Source: Fodinicola acaciae
GTDB taxonomy: Bacteria; Actinomycetota; Actinomycetes; Mycobacteriales; HKI-0501
Length of the DNA stretch: 64,000 bases
Assembly (NCBI RefSeq): GCF_010993745.1
Contig: NZ_WOTN01000002.1
Span: 1,922,001 to 1,986,000, forward strand
Reading direction: 5' to 3'
The translations under genes and the position numbers were made by a program. Shown piece by piece: positions 25,769 through 35,285 of the stretch. Each line of letters starts with the position of its first letter. The first letter of the stretch is position 1. Below the pieces are notes generated by a model that ran no database searches, was not told where the DNA came from, and saw only the letters and a program-made list of their open reading frames with translations.

Positions 25769-26015
25769 TTGGCCAGCGTACGTGTCGGTTGCCGGCACGT
25801 CTCGCGGTTTTTCACCGCCCGAAGGTTTCCGCAACCGACAAAGGAACGCGTCCATGGCCGCCGTGGCCGACGCTGACGGCCGGCATTGAGTTGTAGCGCA
25901 ACATACGCCCGCCTGGACATCGCGCGGCGTGGCCGCTGCCGGCCGGTCAGGGCCAACGATGTCTCGGTTAACCTATGGCCCGCCGTCGTCGACCGAATCA
26001 CCGGGTGGTGCCACC

Positions 26016-27110
26016 ATGCGCAGAATTGGTCTCGTCCTTGTCGTCCTCCTTGGCTTACTCATCAGTCCAACGGCCGCGCACGCCACCGGCAGCGGCACCT
26101 GGAAAACGCTGGTGACGACCGGCGTCGGACCCAGCGAGCGGTCCGTGCCGGCGGTCGCGGGAGCGAGCAACAACTGGCTCTACGTTTTCGGTGGCGTGAA
26201 GGACGATTTCACCACCGGCACCAACACTTTCTACAACGACGCGTACGTCCTCGACGTGCGTGCGAGCCAGTGGAGGCAGATCCAGCCGACCAGCGCCGGT
26301 GGGCCGGCCGGTCGGGCTTTCGCCGCGAGTGCCACCACGCCGGACGCGAGATTCTACGTTTTCGGCGGATCGACGTACAACGACCAGGGCGGGGACTTCC
26401 ACGCGTTCGACGATCTGTGGTCGCTTTCCGGTCGAGTGTGGACAAAACTCGCCAGCGGCCCGGTCGGCCGGTCCGGTGCGACGATGTGGTCGGCCGGCGG
26501 CAAGCTCTATGTCTTCGGCGGCATCGGCGCCGATTTCGCCACCCGCAACGACCTCTGGTCGTACGACATCGCGACGAACAAATGGCAGGAGGTGCTGCCA
26601 AACGGCGCCGCCGGCAACCCGCCGACGCGGCACGCGGCGCAGGCCGGTCCGGTCGCGGTGAACAACCAGCTGACTTTCTATGGTGGCGAAGGCGATCCGG
26701 CGCAGGGGTTTCCGGTGTTGGCCGACACCTGGCAGTTTGATGTGCTGCGGCAGCGATGGACCGAGGTCACGCCGGCCGTCGGCGACATCACTCCGGCGCG
26801 CAATTACGGCGCGGCCGGCGTGCTCGGTGGCGGACTTTACCTGCAAGGTGGCGATGTGCCCGGCGGCAGCGCCGGTTGTGGCGCGCCTTTCCCGCAGAAT
26901 CCGACGAACGAGCTCTGGCGCTTCGACCTGACCAGCAGGACCTGGGACCAGCTCAAGCCGGCCGGTGAGCCGATGCCGCGGATCAAGCGGCACGCCGCCG
27001 GTGTGATCAACGGTCGTCTCTATCTGGTGTCCGGCTGGGACTTCTCGTGTCCCGGCGGCACCGGTCCCGGTCAGGTGTGGAACAAGAACACCTACGTTTT
27101 CACGCCGTAG
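26016..27110 (+). CDS. Secreted Kelch-repeat beta-propeller protein
   Basis: This 364-residue protein starts with a signal peptide (MRRIGLVLVVLLGLLISPTAAHA). About six Kelch blades follow, each with YVFGG-like and W-x-x-L/I turns: WLYVFGGVKDD, RFYVFGGSTYN, KLYVFGGIGAD, LTFYGGEGD, LYLQGGDVP and LYLVSGWDF. Two Cys pairs near the end may form disulfides. No catalytic motif is seen, so it probably binds a ligand outside the cell. It stands alone and ends at a bidirectional terminator. Confidence 0.85.
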   Translation: MRRIGLVLVVLLGLLISPTAAHATGSGTWKTLVTTGVGPSERSVPAVAGASNNWLYVFGGVKDDFTTGTNTFYNDAYVLDVRASQWRQIQPTSAGGPAGRAFAASATTPDARFYVFGGSTYNDQGGDFHAFDDLWSLSGRVWTKLASGPVGRSGATMWSAGGKLYVFGGIGADFATRNDLWSYDIATNKWQEVLPNGAAGNPPTRHAAQAGPVAVNNQLTFYGGEGDPAQGFPVLADTWQFDVLRQRWTEVTPAVGDITPARNYGAAGVLGGGLYLQGGDVPGGSAGCGAPFPQNPTNELWRFDLTSRTWDQLKPAGEPMPRIKRHAAGVINGRLYLVSGWDFSCPGGTGPGQVWNKNTYVFTP

Positions 27111-27117
27111 TGGAGAA

Positions 27118-27162
27118 AAGCGGCTGGTCTCCAGGGGGATGCGTAGTGGAGACCAGCCGCTT
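27118..27162. terminator. Bidirectional terminator between convergent genes
   Basis: AAGCGGCTGGTCTCCA (27118-27133) is the exact complement of 27147-27162 around a 13-nt loop. It lies between the stop of the Kelch gene and the stop of the convergent binding-protein gene, so it can serve both. Confidence 0.85.
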
Positions 27163-27171
27163 GCCCCGTCC

Positions 27172-28851
27172 CTATGGTTGAACGCCGACGTTCAGCAGAC
27201 TGATATCGCTGTAGACAGCGTGCATTTGCGCGCCGGTCACCTTCGATCCGACGATGTATACCGCCTTTTCGTAGCGCAGCGGGATGATCGCGCTGGCCTG
27301 CTGGACCTTCTCGTCGATCGCGGCCCACATCGGCTGCGCCTTGTCGAAGTTGGTCTCGCGTTGCGCGGCGTAGATGGCCTCGTTGATGGCCGGATCGTTG
27401 AGCTGCGCGTAATTCTGGTTGCCGGTCTTGGCGATCTGCTTGCCGTCGAAGAGCGGCCCGAGCACGGCGGCACCGGAGGACCAGTCGGCACCCCAACCGG
27501 CGTAGACCAACTCGTGCTCCTCTTCGGAACGGCCGGCCGTTGCGTAGAACTGCTTGCGGGGGATCGGGTTGGGGACGACGGTGACACCGATCCGGCCGAA
27601 TGCCTCACGAATCGCGGCGGCCATCCGGTCGGTGGTCGGAGTCTGCGAATAGTCGAGTTTCACCGTACGCGGACAGGTCGCCGCGGCGGCCAGTGCCTGT
27701 TGTGCCTTCGCCACGTCACCTTCCGGTTTGCTGGCCAGGCCGTACGGGTCGATCTTCCGGTATGCCGTCAAAGTCGGTGCGACGATCGTGGTGGCGTAGT
27801 CACCGAAGCGCGGTCCGCCGAAGGCGAGCAGATACGTCCGCTTGTTCATCACGTACTGATAGGCCTGCCGGCACTTGAGATCCGGCACTTTCTTGGTGTT
27901 GATGGCCAGATACCAGACAAAGCCGGAAAGCCCGCTGACCGTGCGTTTGCGCAGCTGCGGACTGCCGAACACCTGCTCGGCCTGTTGCGCCTGCACCTGG
28001 GTGTTGCCGAAGGTGATCGCCTGCTGGTCCGGGCCGCGGTCGTTGATCAGCCGGTCGTTGATCACCGTGGCGTCCTGGCCGAACTGGATGTTGAAGGTGT
28101 CCGGCAGGTTTTTCCTGATCTGGTCCTGACTCTGGTCCCAGTACGGGTTGCGGACCAACACCAGGCTCTGGCCGATGACATGGCTCTTGATCATGTACGG
28201 GCCGTACGAGAATGGCTTCTCGTCGTATTTGGTCTTGGTGTCCATGTCTGCGCGTACGGCCGCGAAGATGCCCATCGTGACGGTGTAGTTGAAGTCGGCG
28301 ACCGGCTGTTTCAGCTGATAGGTGATCGTGTCGCCGGTGCAGGTGACCGAAGGAATGCCGGCCTTCTGCTCGTAGATCCCCTTGTAGCTGTCGCCGCCTT
28401 TGAGAAACACCTTCTGGTAGGACGGGCCGTCGGTCAGCGTCGGCGCGAAGGACCTGTTCACACCGTAGCGAAAGTCCTCGCAGGTGACTGGTTTGCCGTC
28501 CTGCCATTTGAGATTCTTCCGGATGGTGAACGACCAGACCGAGGCGTCCGCGTTGTGCGTGCCGGTGGTGGTGGCCGCGTCCGGAGCGATGACGTTTCCG
28601 GCCACACCGGTGCGGTTGACGTACGAGGTCAGCGTCGGTGCGTAAAGCAGCGCGAGATGTTGTTGCGAGGCAACGTAGTTTCGCGCCGGGTCGAGGTGCT
28701 CGAACTCCGACTGCGCGAGCAGGTTGAGCGTGCCGCCGCGTTTGCCGGCGGTCGGCGCGCTCTGGTCACCCGGCGTGCCGCAGGCGCTCGCGAGCAGCGC
28801 GACGATCACGCCAAGCGCGAGCAACCTGCGACGGTTGGGTCTTGTGGGCAT
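27172..28851 (-). CDS. ABC transporter substrate-binding lipoprotein (family 5, peptide/nickel type)
   Basis: This 559-residue lipoprotein has a signal peptide with lipobox LLASAC. The mature part shows RGGTLNLLAQSEFEHLDPARNY, WSFTIRKNLKWQDGKPVTCEDFRYGVNRSF and closing VYIVGSKVTGAQMHAVYSDISLLNVGVQ, as in DppA/OppA proteins. ATG 28851 follows GGAGGCGGAG. No permease or ATPase gene is next to it, so it is an orphan binding protein or its transporter lies elsewhere. Confidence 0.92.
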   Translation of the reverse strand: MPTRPNRRRLLALGVIVALLASACGTPGDQSAPTAGKRGGTLNLLAQSEFEHLDPARNYVASQQHLALLYAPTLTSYVNRTGVAGNVIAPDAATTTGTHNADASVWSFTIRKNLKWQDGKPVTCEDFRYGVNRSFAPTLTDGPSYQKVFLKGGDSYKGIYEQKAGIPSVTCTGDTITYQLKQPVADFNYTVTMGIFAAVRADMDTKTKYDEKPFSYGPYMIKSHVIGQSLVLVRNPYWDQSQDQIRKNLPDTFNIQFGQDATVINDRLINDRGPDQQAITFGNTQVQAQQAEQVFGSPQLRKRTVSGLSGFVWYLAINTKKVPDLKCRQAYQYVMNKRTYLLAFGGPRFGDYATTIVAPTLTAYRKIDPYGLASKPEGDVAKAQQALAAAATCPRTVKLDYSQTPTTDRMAAAIREAFGRIGVTVVPNPIPRKQFYATAGRSEEEHELVYAGWGADWSSGAAVLGPLFDGKQIAKTGNQNYAQLNDPAINEAIYAAQRETNFDKAQPMWAAIDEKVQQASAIIPLRYEKAVYIVGSKVTGAQMHAVYSDISLLNVGVQP

Positions 28852-28997
28852 GGAAAACTCCGCCTCCCGGTGAAATGCGTTGTGCCGGCCGCGGCTGTTC
28901 CCAGAGAATGCGCGAACGCACACCGGTGCTCAAGAGTCGTCACTTTTCTGCCGCCGGATCGTGACCTTGCTGAGATTTTCCGGCGGCAGAGTTTACT

Positions 28998-29056
28998 AAG
29001 AGGTCGCGCAGATAGGGGAGTCGGCTATCGCCCGCTCCCTACCTGCGCGACCTCTT
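28998..29056 (-). terminator. Hairpin overlapping the end of the methyltransferase gene
   Basis: AAGAGGTCGCGCAG at 28998-29011 pairs with CTGCGCGACCTCTT at 29043-29056, extended by AGGG/CCCT. The right arm includes the last codons of the methyltransferase. A second weaker stem (CTGCCGCCGG 28948-28957 with 28980-28989) follows on the minus strand. No gene lies between 28852 and 29039. Confidence 0.65.
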
Positions 29057-29917
29057 CGCGCCGAGATGAATGCTGCGCACGTCAAGGAGGAACAAATCGT
29101 CGCGATGACCGAGCCAGGCCGGGTCGTCCCGGTCCAGTAGCCGCTGCCAGCTCGCCAGGTCGTCGGCATCGACCGAACCGCTGTCGGCGCTGCGCTGGAC
29201 GCGGTGTTCGATGCTGTCCAACACATGCGCGCGATCGTTGGCGTCGAGCGGTGCGGGTTTCTCAATCAGTACGCTGAAAGTCGTGACCTCGCGCAGGCCG
29301 GCGCGGCGCAATGCCTCGGTCCAGCCGTACGGCATTGGCTTGCTGCCTGGCAAACCGCCGCGCATCTGGACGAACCACTCGTCGTTTGCCGCGTCCAGCC
29401 GCAGCTCCAGGCCCGGCCGGCCGACGCCGACGTCCCACGGCATGCGGCGAGGTGGCAGGCCACCTTCGGCGAGCGCGAGGCGTCCGTCGTCGGCGAGCAG
29501 ACTGGCCAGCTGGTCGATCGCGGCCTGTTGGTCGCCGACGTGATGGACCGAGGCCGAGGCCCACACCAGGTCGACCGGCTCGGTCACCGCCGCGCGCAGC
29601 TCGGTGAGGCCGCCGTGCAGGTCGCACTGCCGGAATGCCAGCCGCTCCTGCGAAAGCTGCGCGGCACGCGCGTTTTCCTTTGCGCCTTCGAGCACCTCGG
29701 CGCTGCCGTCGATCGCGATGACCGCGGCGTCGGTCGGCAGTGCGTGCGCGATTGCGATCGCCATTCCGGCGCCGCCGCAGCCGACATCGACGGCGAGGCG
29801 GTCGGTCGGACGCACCAGCCGGCTGGCGACAACCGCGTTCCAGTCGGCGTCGTTGCGCGCGTTGTCGCGCAGGTGGTCGCGCGAGGAGTCCCAGTCGATC
29901 GCGTACGGGTCGGTCAT
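29039..29917 (-). CDS. SAM-dependent class I methyltransferase
   Basis: This 292-residue protein has the SAM motif LAVDVGCGGAGMAIAIA, the acidic VIAIDGSAEVLEGAKENARAA, and PVDLVWASASVHHVGDQQAAIDQLASLL with post-motif DDGRLALAEGG. These are typical of Methyltransf_11/25 small-molecule enzymes. ATG 29917 overlaps the stop of the upstream arylamine N-acetyltransferase, so they are co-translated. The substrate is unknown. The large in-frame extension to 30829 is antisense-like read-through and was not used. Confidence 0.88.
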   Translation of the reverse strand: MTDPYAIDWDSSRDHLRDNARNDADWNAVVASRLVRPTDRLAVDVGCGGAGMAIAIAHALPTDAAVIAIDGSAEVLEGAKENARAAQLSQERLAFRQCDLHGGLTELRAAVTEPVDLVWASASVHHVGDQQAAIDQLASLLADDGRLALAEGGLPPRRMPWDVGVGRPGLELRLDAANDEWFVQMRGGLPGSKPMPYGWTEALRRAGLREVTTFSVLIEKPAPLDANDRAHVLDSIEHRVQRSADSGSVDADDLASWQRLLDRDDPAWLGHRDDLFLLDVRSIHLGAKRSRR

Positions 29918-30786
29918 GTCGACGAGCGTACCGCCAGCCATTCCTGGTGTTTGGCCAAAACGCCGGACCAGAGCCGAGTGCGATCGGTGGCGGAGAGATC
30001 TGTCAGTGGCAGATGGAAAACGTCGGCCAGCACGGCAAACCAGTCGACCGGGTCGTCGAGCGTACGCGACTCGACCGGATCCGGTGCGTGTCGCTTGTAG
30101 ACACAGCCGGTCAGCATGTCGACACCGCCGGCATCGCGCCGTTGTACGCAGAAAGTGCGGACGAAACTCGACTCCGGCGAGGTCGACATGTGGTGGTGCC
30201 GAGCGGCGAAATCGGCGACCGTGGCGGTCGCCGACATGCGCATGTCCATGCCGACGAAGCTGCCGCGCGGATCGTGATCGAGCCGCCAACCGCCGGCCTC
30301 GACCTCGGATGGCCGCAGCCGATAGGAAAACGGCCCCTGCCGGTAGGTGCCGGCGCGCAGCGGAACGGGATGGTGCAAGGCGTCGCCGAGGCCGGCATCG
30401 ACCAGCCACACACCGTCGGGACACTCGTCGGACGGCAGCCCGCTGACCGTCAATGCCAGATGGTTGGCCAAATCCGGGCCCGGTGGCTCGGAATACGCGG
30501 CGGTCTGCACGGCGGCGCGGTGCCATCGTACGGCATAACCGAGGTTTTCCAGCAAAAGCGAGAAGCCGCCGTTGAGGTGATAGCAGTATCCGCCGCGGTG
30601 CCGGCGGACGAACCGGTCGGCGGAGGCGTGCCGGTCGATCGAGGTCGGACGGTCGAGGTGGATGTCGATCACCTCGTATGCGATGCGTTCGACGTGCGCG
30701 GCGTGCAGCGTGTGCAACGCATCGACGCTCGGCGCGCCTGGATGCGGCAGGCCGAGCCGGTGCAGATATCCTTCGACAAGATCCAT
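29914..30786 (-). CDS. nat: Arylamine N-acetyltransferase
   Basis: This 290-residue enzyme acetylates aromatic amines and hydrazines with acetyl-CoA. The Cys-His-Asp triad is seen as Cys68 in RGGYCYHLN, His109 in ANHLAL and Asp130 in LVDAGLGD. The C-terminal lid contains SSFVRTFCVQRRDAGG. ATG 30786 fits the family start; the frame remains open to 32223 without similarity. It forms a two-gene unit with the methyltransferase. In some actinobacteria NATs also release amide-linked antibiotics, which is not shown here. Confidence 0.92.
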   Translation of the reverse strand: MDLVEGYLHRLGLPHPGAPSVDALHTLHAAHVERIAYEVIDIHLDRPTSIDRHASADRFVRRHRGGYCYHLNGGFSLLLENLGYAVRWHRAAVQTAAYSEPPGPDLANHLALTVSGLPSDECPDGVWLVDAGLGDALHHPVPLRAGTYRQGPFSYRLRPSEVEAGGWRLDHDPRGSFVGMDMRMSATATVADFAARHHHMSTSPESSFVRTFCVQRRDAGGVDMLTGCVYKRHAPDPVESRTLDDPVDWFAVLADVFHLPLTDLSATDRTRLWSGVLAKHQEWLAVRSST

Positions 30787-30894
30787 AACGCCGACAGTAG
30801 GCGAGCCGGCCGGCCTGGCACAGGTCCAATCCGACCCCAAAATCGTGGACAACTCGAATGTATTACGATGCGGCCGTCGCGAGGGGTTTGAACA

Positions 30895-32256
30895 TTGATT
30901 GACGACGACGGATTCGCGGTGGTCGTGGTGGGTGCGGGTGCCTCTGGCGCGCTCGCGACTATCCGTCTGCTGCGCGAAAGTGCGGCATGCCGGCGGCCGG
31001 TCCGGATCGGACTGGTCACCTCCGGAGCCGAGATCGGCCGCGGCCCGGCGTACGCGACAATGTGCGACACGCATTTGTTGAACGTACCGGCCGGGAAAAT
31101 GAGTGCGGATCCGGACGCGCCGGATGGATTCCTGGACTGGCTGCTGTCCCGTGGCCGGCAGACCGGCCGGCTGGAATTCGTGCCGAGGTGGATTTTCGGG
31201 GCCTACCTTGGCGATCAGGTGGCGACCGAGGCGAAGCTGAACACCTCGACGGCGTCGCTGGACTACATCGCCGATCGCGCGATCGGTGTTTATCCGGTGC
31301 CGGGCGGCATGATGGTCGAGCTGGCCGGCGGCGAATGCCTGCGCACGCGGAAAGTCGTCCTCGCGCTCGGCGGTTTCGGGCCGAACCGCGACTGGGTCCC
31401 GGACGCGTTGCGCGGTTCGCCTTTGCTGATCGACAATCCGTGGGACTTCGCTCGGCTGCGTGAGGTGCCGCGGCACGCGGACGTACTGCTGGTCGGCACC
31501 GGTCTCACGATGTGCGACGTCGCGGTTTCGGCCTGTCGCGGCGAACGTACCGTCTACGCGGTTTCGCGCAGCGGTTTGCTGCCGCACTCGCACACCACGC
31601 CGCTGGCTGCCGCGATGGAGATGCCGATGCCGGCCGGCACGTCGTTGCGGGACGTGCGACAGGTGATCCTGCGGCACGTGGCGCGGTCGGTCCGCGCGAC
31701 CGGCGACTGGCGGCCGGCGATGGACGGCCTGCGACCGCTGACCACGCGCATCTGGCAACGCTTCTCCGACCGTGACCGCGAGGACTTTCTGGCCAGTTAC
31801 CAACGAATCTGGGAGACGCACCGGCACCGCATCCCGCCACCGACGGCCGCCGCGCTCGCCGCCGCGGTCGATCGCGGCGAGCTGGAGGTGAACGCGGCGG
31901 AGGTCGTCGCCGCGAGCCAGGAGCGCGGCCGCGTACGCGTGTGGCTGTCCAACGGCCGCAAACTGGAGGTCGGCGCGGTGGTCAACTGCGCCGGCCCGGA
32001 ATACGACCCGCGCCGCATCGACGACCCGCTGGTCCGCCAGCTGCTCGACAGCGGTCTCGCGCGGCCGGGTCCTCAGCTGCTCGGTCTGGACACCACCGAC
32101 GACGGCCAACTCATCGGCACCGACGGCCAGCCATCGCGTCCATTGTGGACAATTGGCTCGTTGCGGCGCGGCAACCTGTGGGAAACTACGGCGATCCCGG
32201 AAATCCGCGCGCAGGCCGCACACCTCGCGCGAATGCTGGCCGTGAAAGGTGTGTGA
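30895..32256 (+). CDS. FAD/NAD(P)-binding protein (YdhS-like)
   Basis: This 453-residue flavoprotein starts at TTG 30895. It has the dinucleotide motif VVVVGAGASGALATIRLL, the family block GRGPAYATMCDTHLLNVPAGKMSADPDAPDGFLDWL, a second Rossmann motif VLLVGTGLTMCDVAVS and the closing LWTIGSLRRGNLWETTAIPEIRAQA. These mark the FAD-NAD(P)-binding family (PF13454) of unknown substrate, sometimes tied to siderophore or amino-acid hydroxylation. It is divergent from nat. Confidence 0.88.
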   Translation: MIDDDGFAVVVVGAGASGALATIRLLRESAACRRPVRIGLVTSGAEIGRGPAYATMCDTHLLNVPAGKMSADPDAPDGFLDWLLSRGRQTGRLEFVPRWIFGAYLGDQVATEAKLNTSTASLDYIADRAIGVYPVPGGMMVELAGGECLRTRKVVLALGGFGPNRDWVPDALRGSPLLIDNPWDFARLREVPRHADVLLVGTGLTMCDVAVSACRGERTVYAVSRSGLLPHSHTTPLAAAMEMPMPAGTSLRDVRQVILRHVARSVRATGDWRPAMDGLRPLTTRIWQRFSDRDREDFLASYQRIWETHRHRIPPPTAAALAAAVDRGELEVNAAEVVAASQERGRVRVWLSNGRKLEVGAVVNCAGPEYDPRRIDDPLVRQLLDSGLARPGPQLLGLDTTDDGQLIGTDGQPSRPLWTIGSLRRGNLWETTAIPEIRAQAAHLARMLAVKGV

Positions 32257-32303
32257 AAGGCCGGTTGCGCTGGGATGGGCGCGACGGTCCGCGAGGAGGA
32301 AAA

Positions 32304-32792
32304 ATGGTGCTCAGAGGCATATTCCTGGTCCTGACGGTGATCACCACCGGCCTGATCGCCGGACTATATTACGCATACAGTGTGTCCGTGATGCCAGGCT
32401 TCAAACGAGCCGACGACCACACCATCGTCGACGGCATGCAGGGGATCAACATCGCGATCATCAATCCGTGGTTTTTCCTCAGTTTCCTCGGCTCGGTGAT
32501 CCTCGGCGCCGTCAGCATCTTCCTCAACCTCGGCACGCCCGTATTGGTCTGGGTGATCGTCGGAGTGGGGCTCAATATTGTCCAGTTTGTGGTGACGATG
32601 GCGATCAACGTACCGCTGAACAACCGACTCGAGGCTGCCGGTCGTGTCGATGTCGTGAAGGACCTGGCTCGTACGCGCCGCGAGTTCGAGGCGGTCTGGA
32701 CGAGGTGGAATCTGGTCAGGACACTGTTGTGCACTGGTGGGTTTGCGATGTTGTGCTGGGGTTTGGTGGTGTTTGGTCAGACGGCTTCGTAG
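32304..32792 (+). CDS. DUF1772 membrane protein
   Basis: This 162-residue protein has four hydrophobic spans and the family pattern ITTGLIAGLYYAYSVSVMPGFKRADDHTIVDGMQGINIAIINPWFF, with TMAINVPLNNRLEAAG later. DUF1772 includes anthrone oxygenase-like proteins, but most members are uncharacterised. ATG 32304 follows GAGGAGGAA. It lies 47 bp after the FAD protein and may share its transcript. Confidence 0.88.
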   Translation: MVLRGIFLVLTVITTGLIAGLYYAYSVSVMPGFKRADDHTIVDGMQGINIAIINPWFFLSFLGSVILGAVSIFLNLGTPVLVWVIVGVGLNIVQFVVTMAINVPLNNRLEAAGRVDVVKDLARTRREFEAVWTRWNLVRTLLCTGGFAMLCWGLVVFGQTAS

Positions 32793-32840
32793 GTCGTCGC
32801 CGCCGGAGCCGGCCATAGCCTCCCAGTAAGTGGCGAGAAA

Positions 32841-33500
32841 GTCCACTATGTGGGACCCAGGCATGCGTAACGCTAAATGTCTGGATTGCGAAGTTGGCGG
32901 ATGGTGTGAATGTCGAGTTACTAACGTTGGACGCAAGAAGCGAGGCTTTCACGCCGCCCCGGTCGCTGGTGGCTGTGACGGGTGTGACTGTTGAGGCTGA
33001 TAATGCTGTTGTGACTGCTGGCCTGCGATAGATGTCCGTTTTGATGTCTTGTTAAACAAGTATTACGCAGTCAGCCGCCACAGCGCGATCGTTTGGCGTC
33101 CATCCCGACGGGTTGCTTCCCATACGTGACCCAGAAAACCCAGCCCCGCCCACAAACCGCCACCCGCACCCTTATGCACACCGATTGGCGTCCATGCGCC
33201 CCCTCCCTTGAGGTCGCTCGCCGCGTAGGTGCGCCCGCCGCGCAGGCGAAAAGCCCAACCACCCCCTGACGCAACAACCAAGAGACGCAACCAACCACCC
33301 ACCCACCCACCCACCGCAACAAACAAGAGACGCAACCACCTCCACAACGCACCAATCGGAGAACGGAACCACACCCAACGCAACAAACAGGCGCCCACCC
33401 GCCCACCCGCCCATCAACGGGCAAACCAGCCACCTTCAAATACACCCCACATAGCCGCACCCGCCCCACCGCACACACGACGCCGCACCCCACCACCCTG
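32841..33500 (+). repeat. Dispersed composite repeat, copy A
   Basis: It shares ordered blocks with copy B: GTCCACTATGTGGGAC, CGCTAAATGT, GAATGTCGAGTTAC, TTGGACGCAAGAA, GGCTGTGACGGGTGTGACT, GCTGATAATGCTGTTGTG, ATGTCCGTTTTGATGTCTTG with TTAAACAAGTATTA (33032-33064), CGACGGGTTGCTTCCCATAC, CACACCGATTGGCG, CCCCTCCCTTGAGGTCGC and GCCCGCCGCGCAGGCGAAAA. It ends in a C/A-rich tract (about 33250-33500). The stretch has no convincing gene; the reverse frame at 33071-33508 is low-complexity. The dyad CTTGTT-A-AACAAG lies at the centre. Confidence 0.8.
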
Positions 33501-33544
33501 AACAACAACTCCGTACGATGTACAGTGTTACTCCGGAGGTGGAG

Positions 33545-34498
33545 ATGGCGACACAGACAGCGGTTCTGGCCGAAGGACTACGCAAGCGCTACGGCGACAA
33601 GGTGGTGCTAGACGGGCTCGACCTGGCGGTGCTGGCGGGTACGGTGCGGGGGTTGCTGGGGCCCAACGGTGCCGGCAAGACGACGACGGTGCGGATTTTG
33701 TCCACGTTGCTGCGATTCGACGGTGGACGTGCGGAGGTTGCCGGCTTCGATGTTGTCCGGCAGGCGGCTCGGGCGCGGAGTCGGATCGGGTTGGTGGGCC
33801 AGCACGCGGCGGTCGACGAGGTGCTCAGTGGCCGGCAGAACCTGGTGATGTTTGGCCGGCTTTTCCATCTGAGCGTACGAGAGTCCAAGCGCCGCGCGGA
33901 GGCGTTGTTGGAGCAGTTTGGCCTGACGGACGCGGCGGACAAGCCGGCGGGGAAGTATTCCGGTGGCATGCGGCGGCGGCTGGATCTGGCGGCCGGCATG
34001 ATCATGACGCCGGCGGTGTTGTTTCTGGACGAGCCGACGACTGGCCTGGATCCGCGCGGCCGCAACGAAGTGTGGGAGGCCGTGAGGCAGATGGCGGCGG
34101 CCGGCACGACCGTGTTGCTGACGACTCAGTATCTGGACGAGGCCGACCAACTGGCCGACCATATCTCGGTCATCGACGCCGGCCGGATGATCGCGGAAGG
34201 CACGCCTGACCAGCTGAAAGCCAAGCTCGGCGCGGATCGTCTCGAGCTGGTGCTGCATGATGCCGCCGACCTGGACCGCGCGGCGCGTACGGTTGCGCGG
34301 ATCGTTGGAGCGGAGCCGGTCGTGGACCGTGACAGCCGGCGGATCGGTGCACCGGTCGGTGATCGAGCCGCGATGGTGAGCGCTGTGTTGACAACACTGG
34401 AAAACGACGGTGCCGGAGTCGAGGACGTGGCGTTGCGCCGGCCGACGCTGGACGAGGTTTTCCTGGTTTTGACGGAGAAAGAGCGGGTGACGGCGTGA
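33545..34498 (+). CDS. drrA: DrrA-like ABC transporter ATP-binding protein
   Basis: This 317-residue ATPase has Walker A GPNGAGKTT, signature YSGGMRRRLDLAAGM, Walker B VLFLDEPTTGLDPRGR and a C-terminal LDEVFLVLTEKE, the daunorubicin-resistance DrrA family. It should drive drug efflux with the membrane protein next to it. ATG 33545 was chosen because GGAGGTGGAG precedes it. It overlaps the permease start by 4 nt. The neighbouring UvrA-like gene strengthens the daunorubicin-type reading. Confidence 0.9.
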   Translation: MATQTAVLAEGLRKRYGDKVVLDGLDLAVLAGTVRGLLGPNGAGKTTTVRILSTLLRFDGGRAEVAGFDVVRQAARARSRIGLVGQHAAVDEVLSGRQNLVMFGRLFHLSVRESKRRAEALLEQFGLTDAADKPAGKYSGGMRRRLDLAAGMIMTPAVLFLDEPTTGLDPRGRNEVWEAVRQMAAAGTTVLLTTQYLDEADQLADHISVIDAGRMIAEGTPDQLKAKLGADRLELVLHDAADLDRAARTVARIVGAEPVVDRDSRRIGAPVGDRAAMVSAVLTTLENDGAGVEDVALRRPTLDEVFLVLTEKERVTA

Positions 34499-35285
34499 GC
34501 GCGCTGGGGTGGGCCGTTGCCGACGGCTGGGTCGTCGCGCGGCGGGCGATGTCGCACTGGGTCCGCCGTCCGGATCCGCTGATCTTCAGTTTTGCCTTCA
34601 ACATCATGATCGTGCTGATTTTCGCGTACCTTTTCGGCGGGGCGATCCAGGTGCCCGGTGGTGGCGACTACAAGCAGTTCCTCATGCCGGGCATGTTCGT
34701 CATGTCGATGGTTTTCGGCATCAGTACGATGACGATCGCGGTGACCGAGGACGCGAGCCGCGGCATCATGGACCGGTTTCGGTCGATGCCGATGGCGACC
34801 TCCGCGGTCGTGTCGGGTCGTGCCGTGGCCGACATGTTGTACGCGACGGTGACGCTCGTCGTGATGGTGGCCTGCGGCCTGGCGATCGGCTGGCGTTGGC
34901 AGCACGTACCGCTCGCGGCGCTCGGCGCCTTCGCGCTGCTTTTGTTGCTCCGCTTCGCCTTCGTCTGGATCGGCATCTTCCTCGGTCTGGTCTTCCGGTC
35001 GCAGTCGGCGGTCGTCGCGGTGCAGACCTTGGAGTTTCCGCTCGGATTCCTGTCCAGCGCGATGGTCTCGCCGGCGACCATGCCGGCGTGGCTCGGCGTC
35101 GTGGCCGAGTGGAATCCGCTGTCCTCGACCGCGACGGCCGCTCGGCTGCTGTTCGGAAATCCTGGTACGGCCGGGTTTCCTGGATCGCCGGGCATTCGGT
35201 GCTGATGGCGGTCGTCTGGCCGGCCGTGCTGATCGCGGTCTTCTTCCCGCTGTCGGTCGTCACCTACCGGAGGCTCAGCCGTTGA
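34495..35285 (+). pseudogene. drrB: DrrB-like ABC-2 permease with internal frameshift
   Basis: GTG 34495 opens a permease reading FSFAFNIMIVLIFAYLFGGAIQVPGGGDYKQFLMPGMFVMSM and LQTLEFPLGFLSSAMVSP-like segments with five spans, down to ARLLFGNPGTAG; it then stops early at TGA 35203-35205. The missing last span, WIAGHSVLMAVVWPAVLIAVFFPLSVVTYRRLSR, continues in another frame and ends at TGA 35283-35285, overlapping the next start. The shift lies near 35165-35180 (GGCCGGGTTTCCTGG). A one-base deletion or assembly error is likely. If real, the last helix is lost and efflux may fail. Confidence 0.75.

Noticed and set aside
29914-32223. 769-codon minus-strand frame extending the arylamine N-acetyltransferase
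   Set aside because: Similarity starts at ATG 30786; the upstream part lies opposite the FAD protein, which has clear motifs.
33229-33501. Pro/Arg/Thr-rich frame in the C/A tract
   Set aside because: Low-complexity translation of skewed repeat DNA; no start context and the same tract recurs in copy B without the frame being kept.
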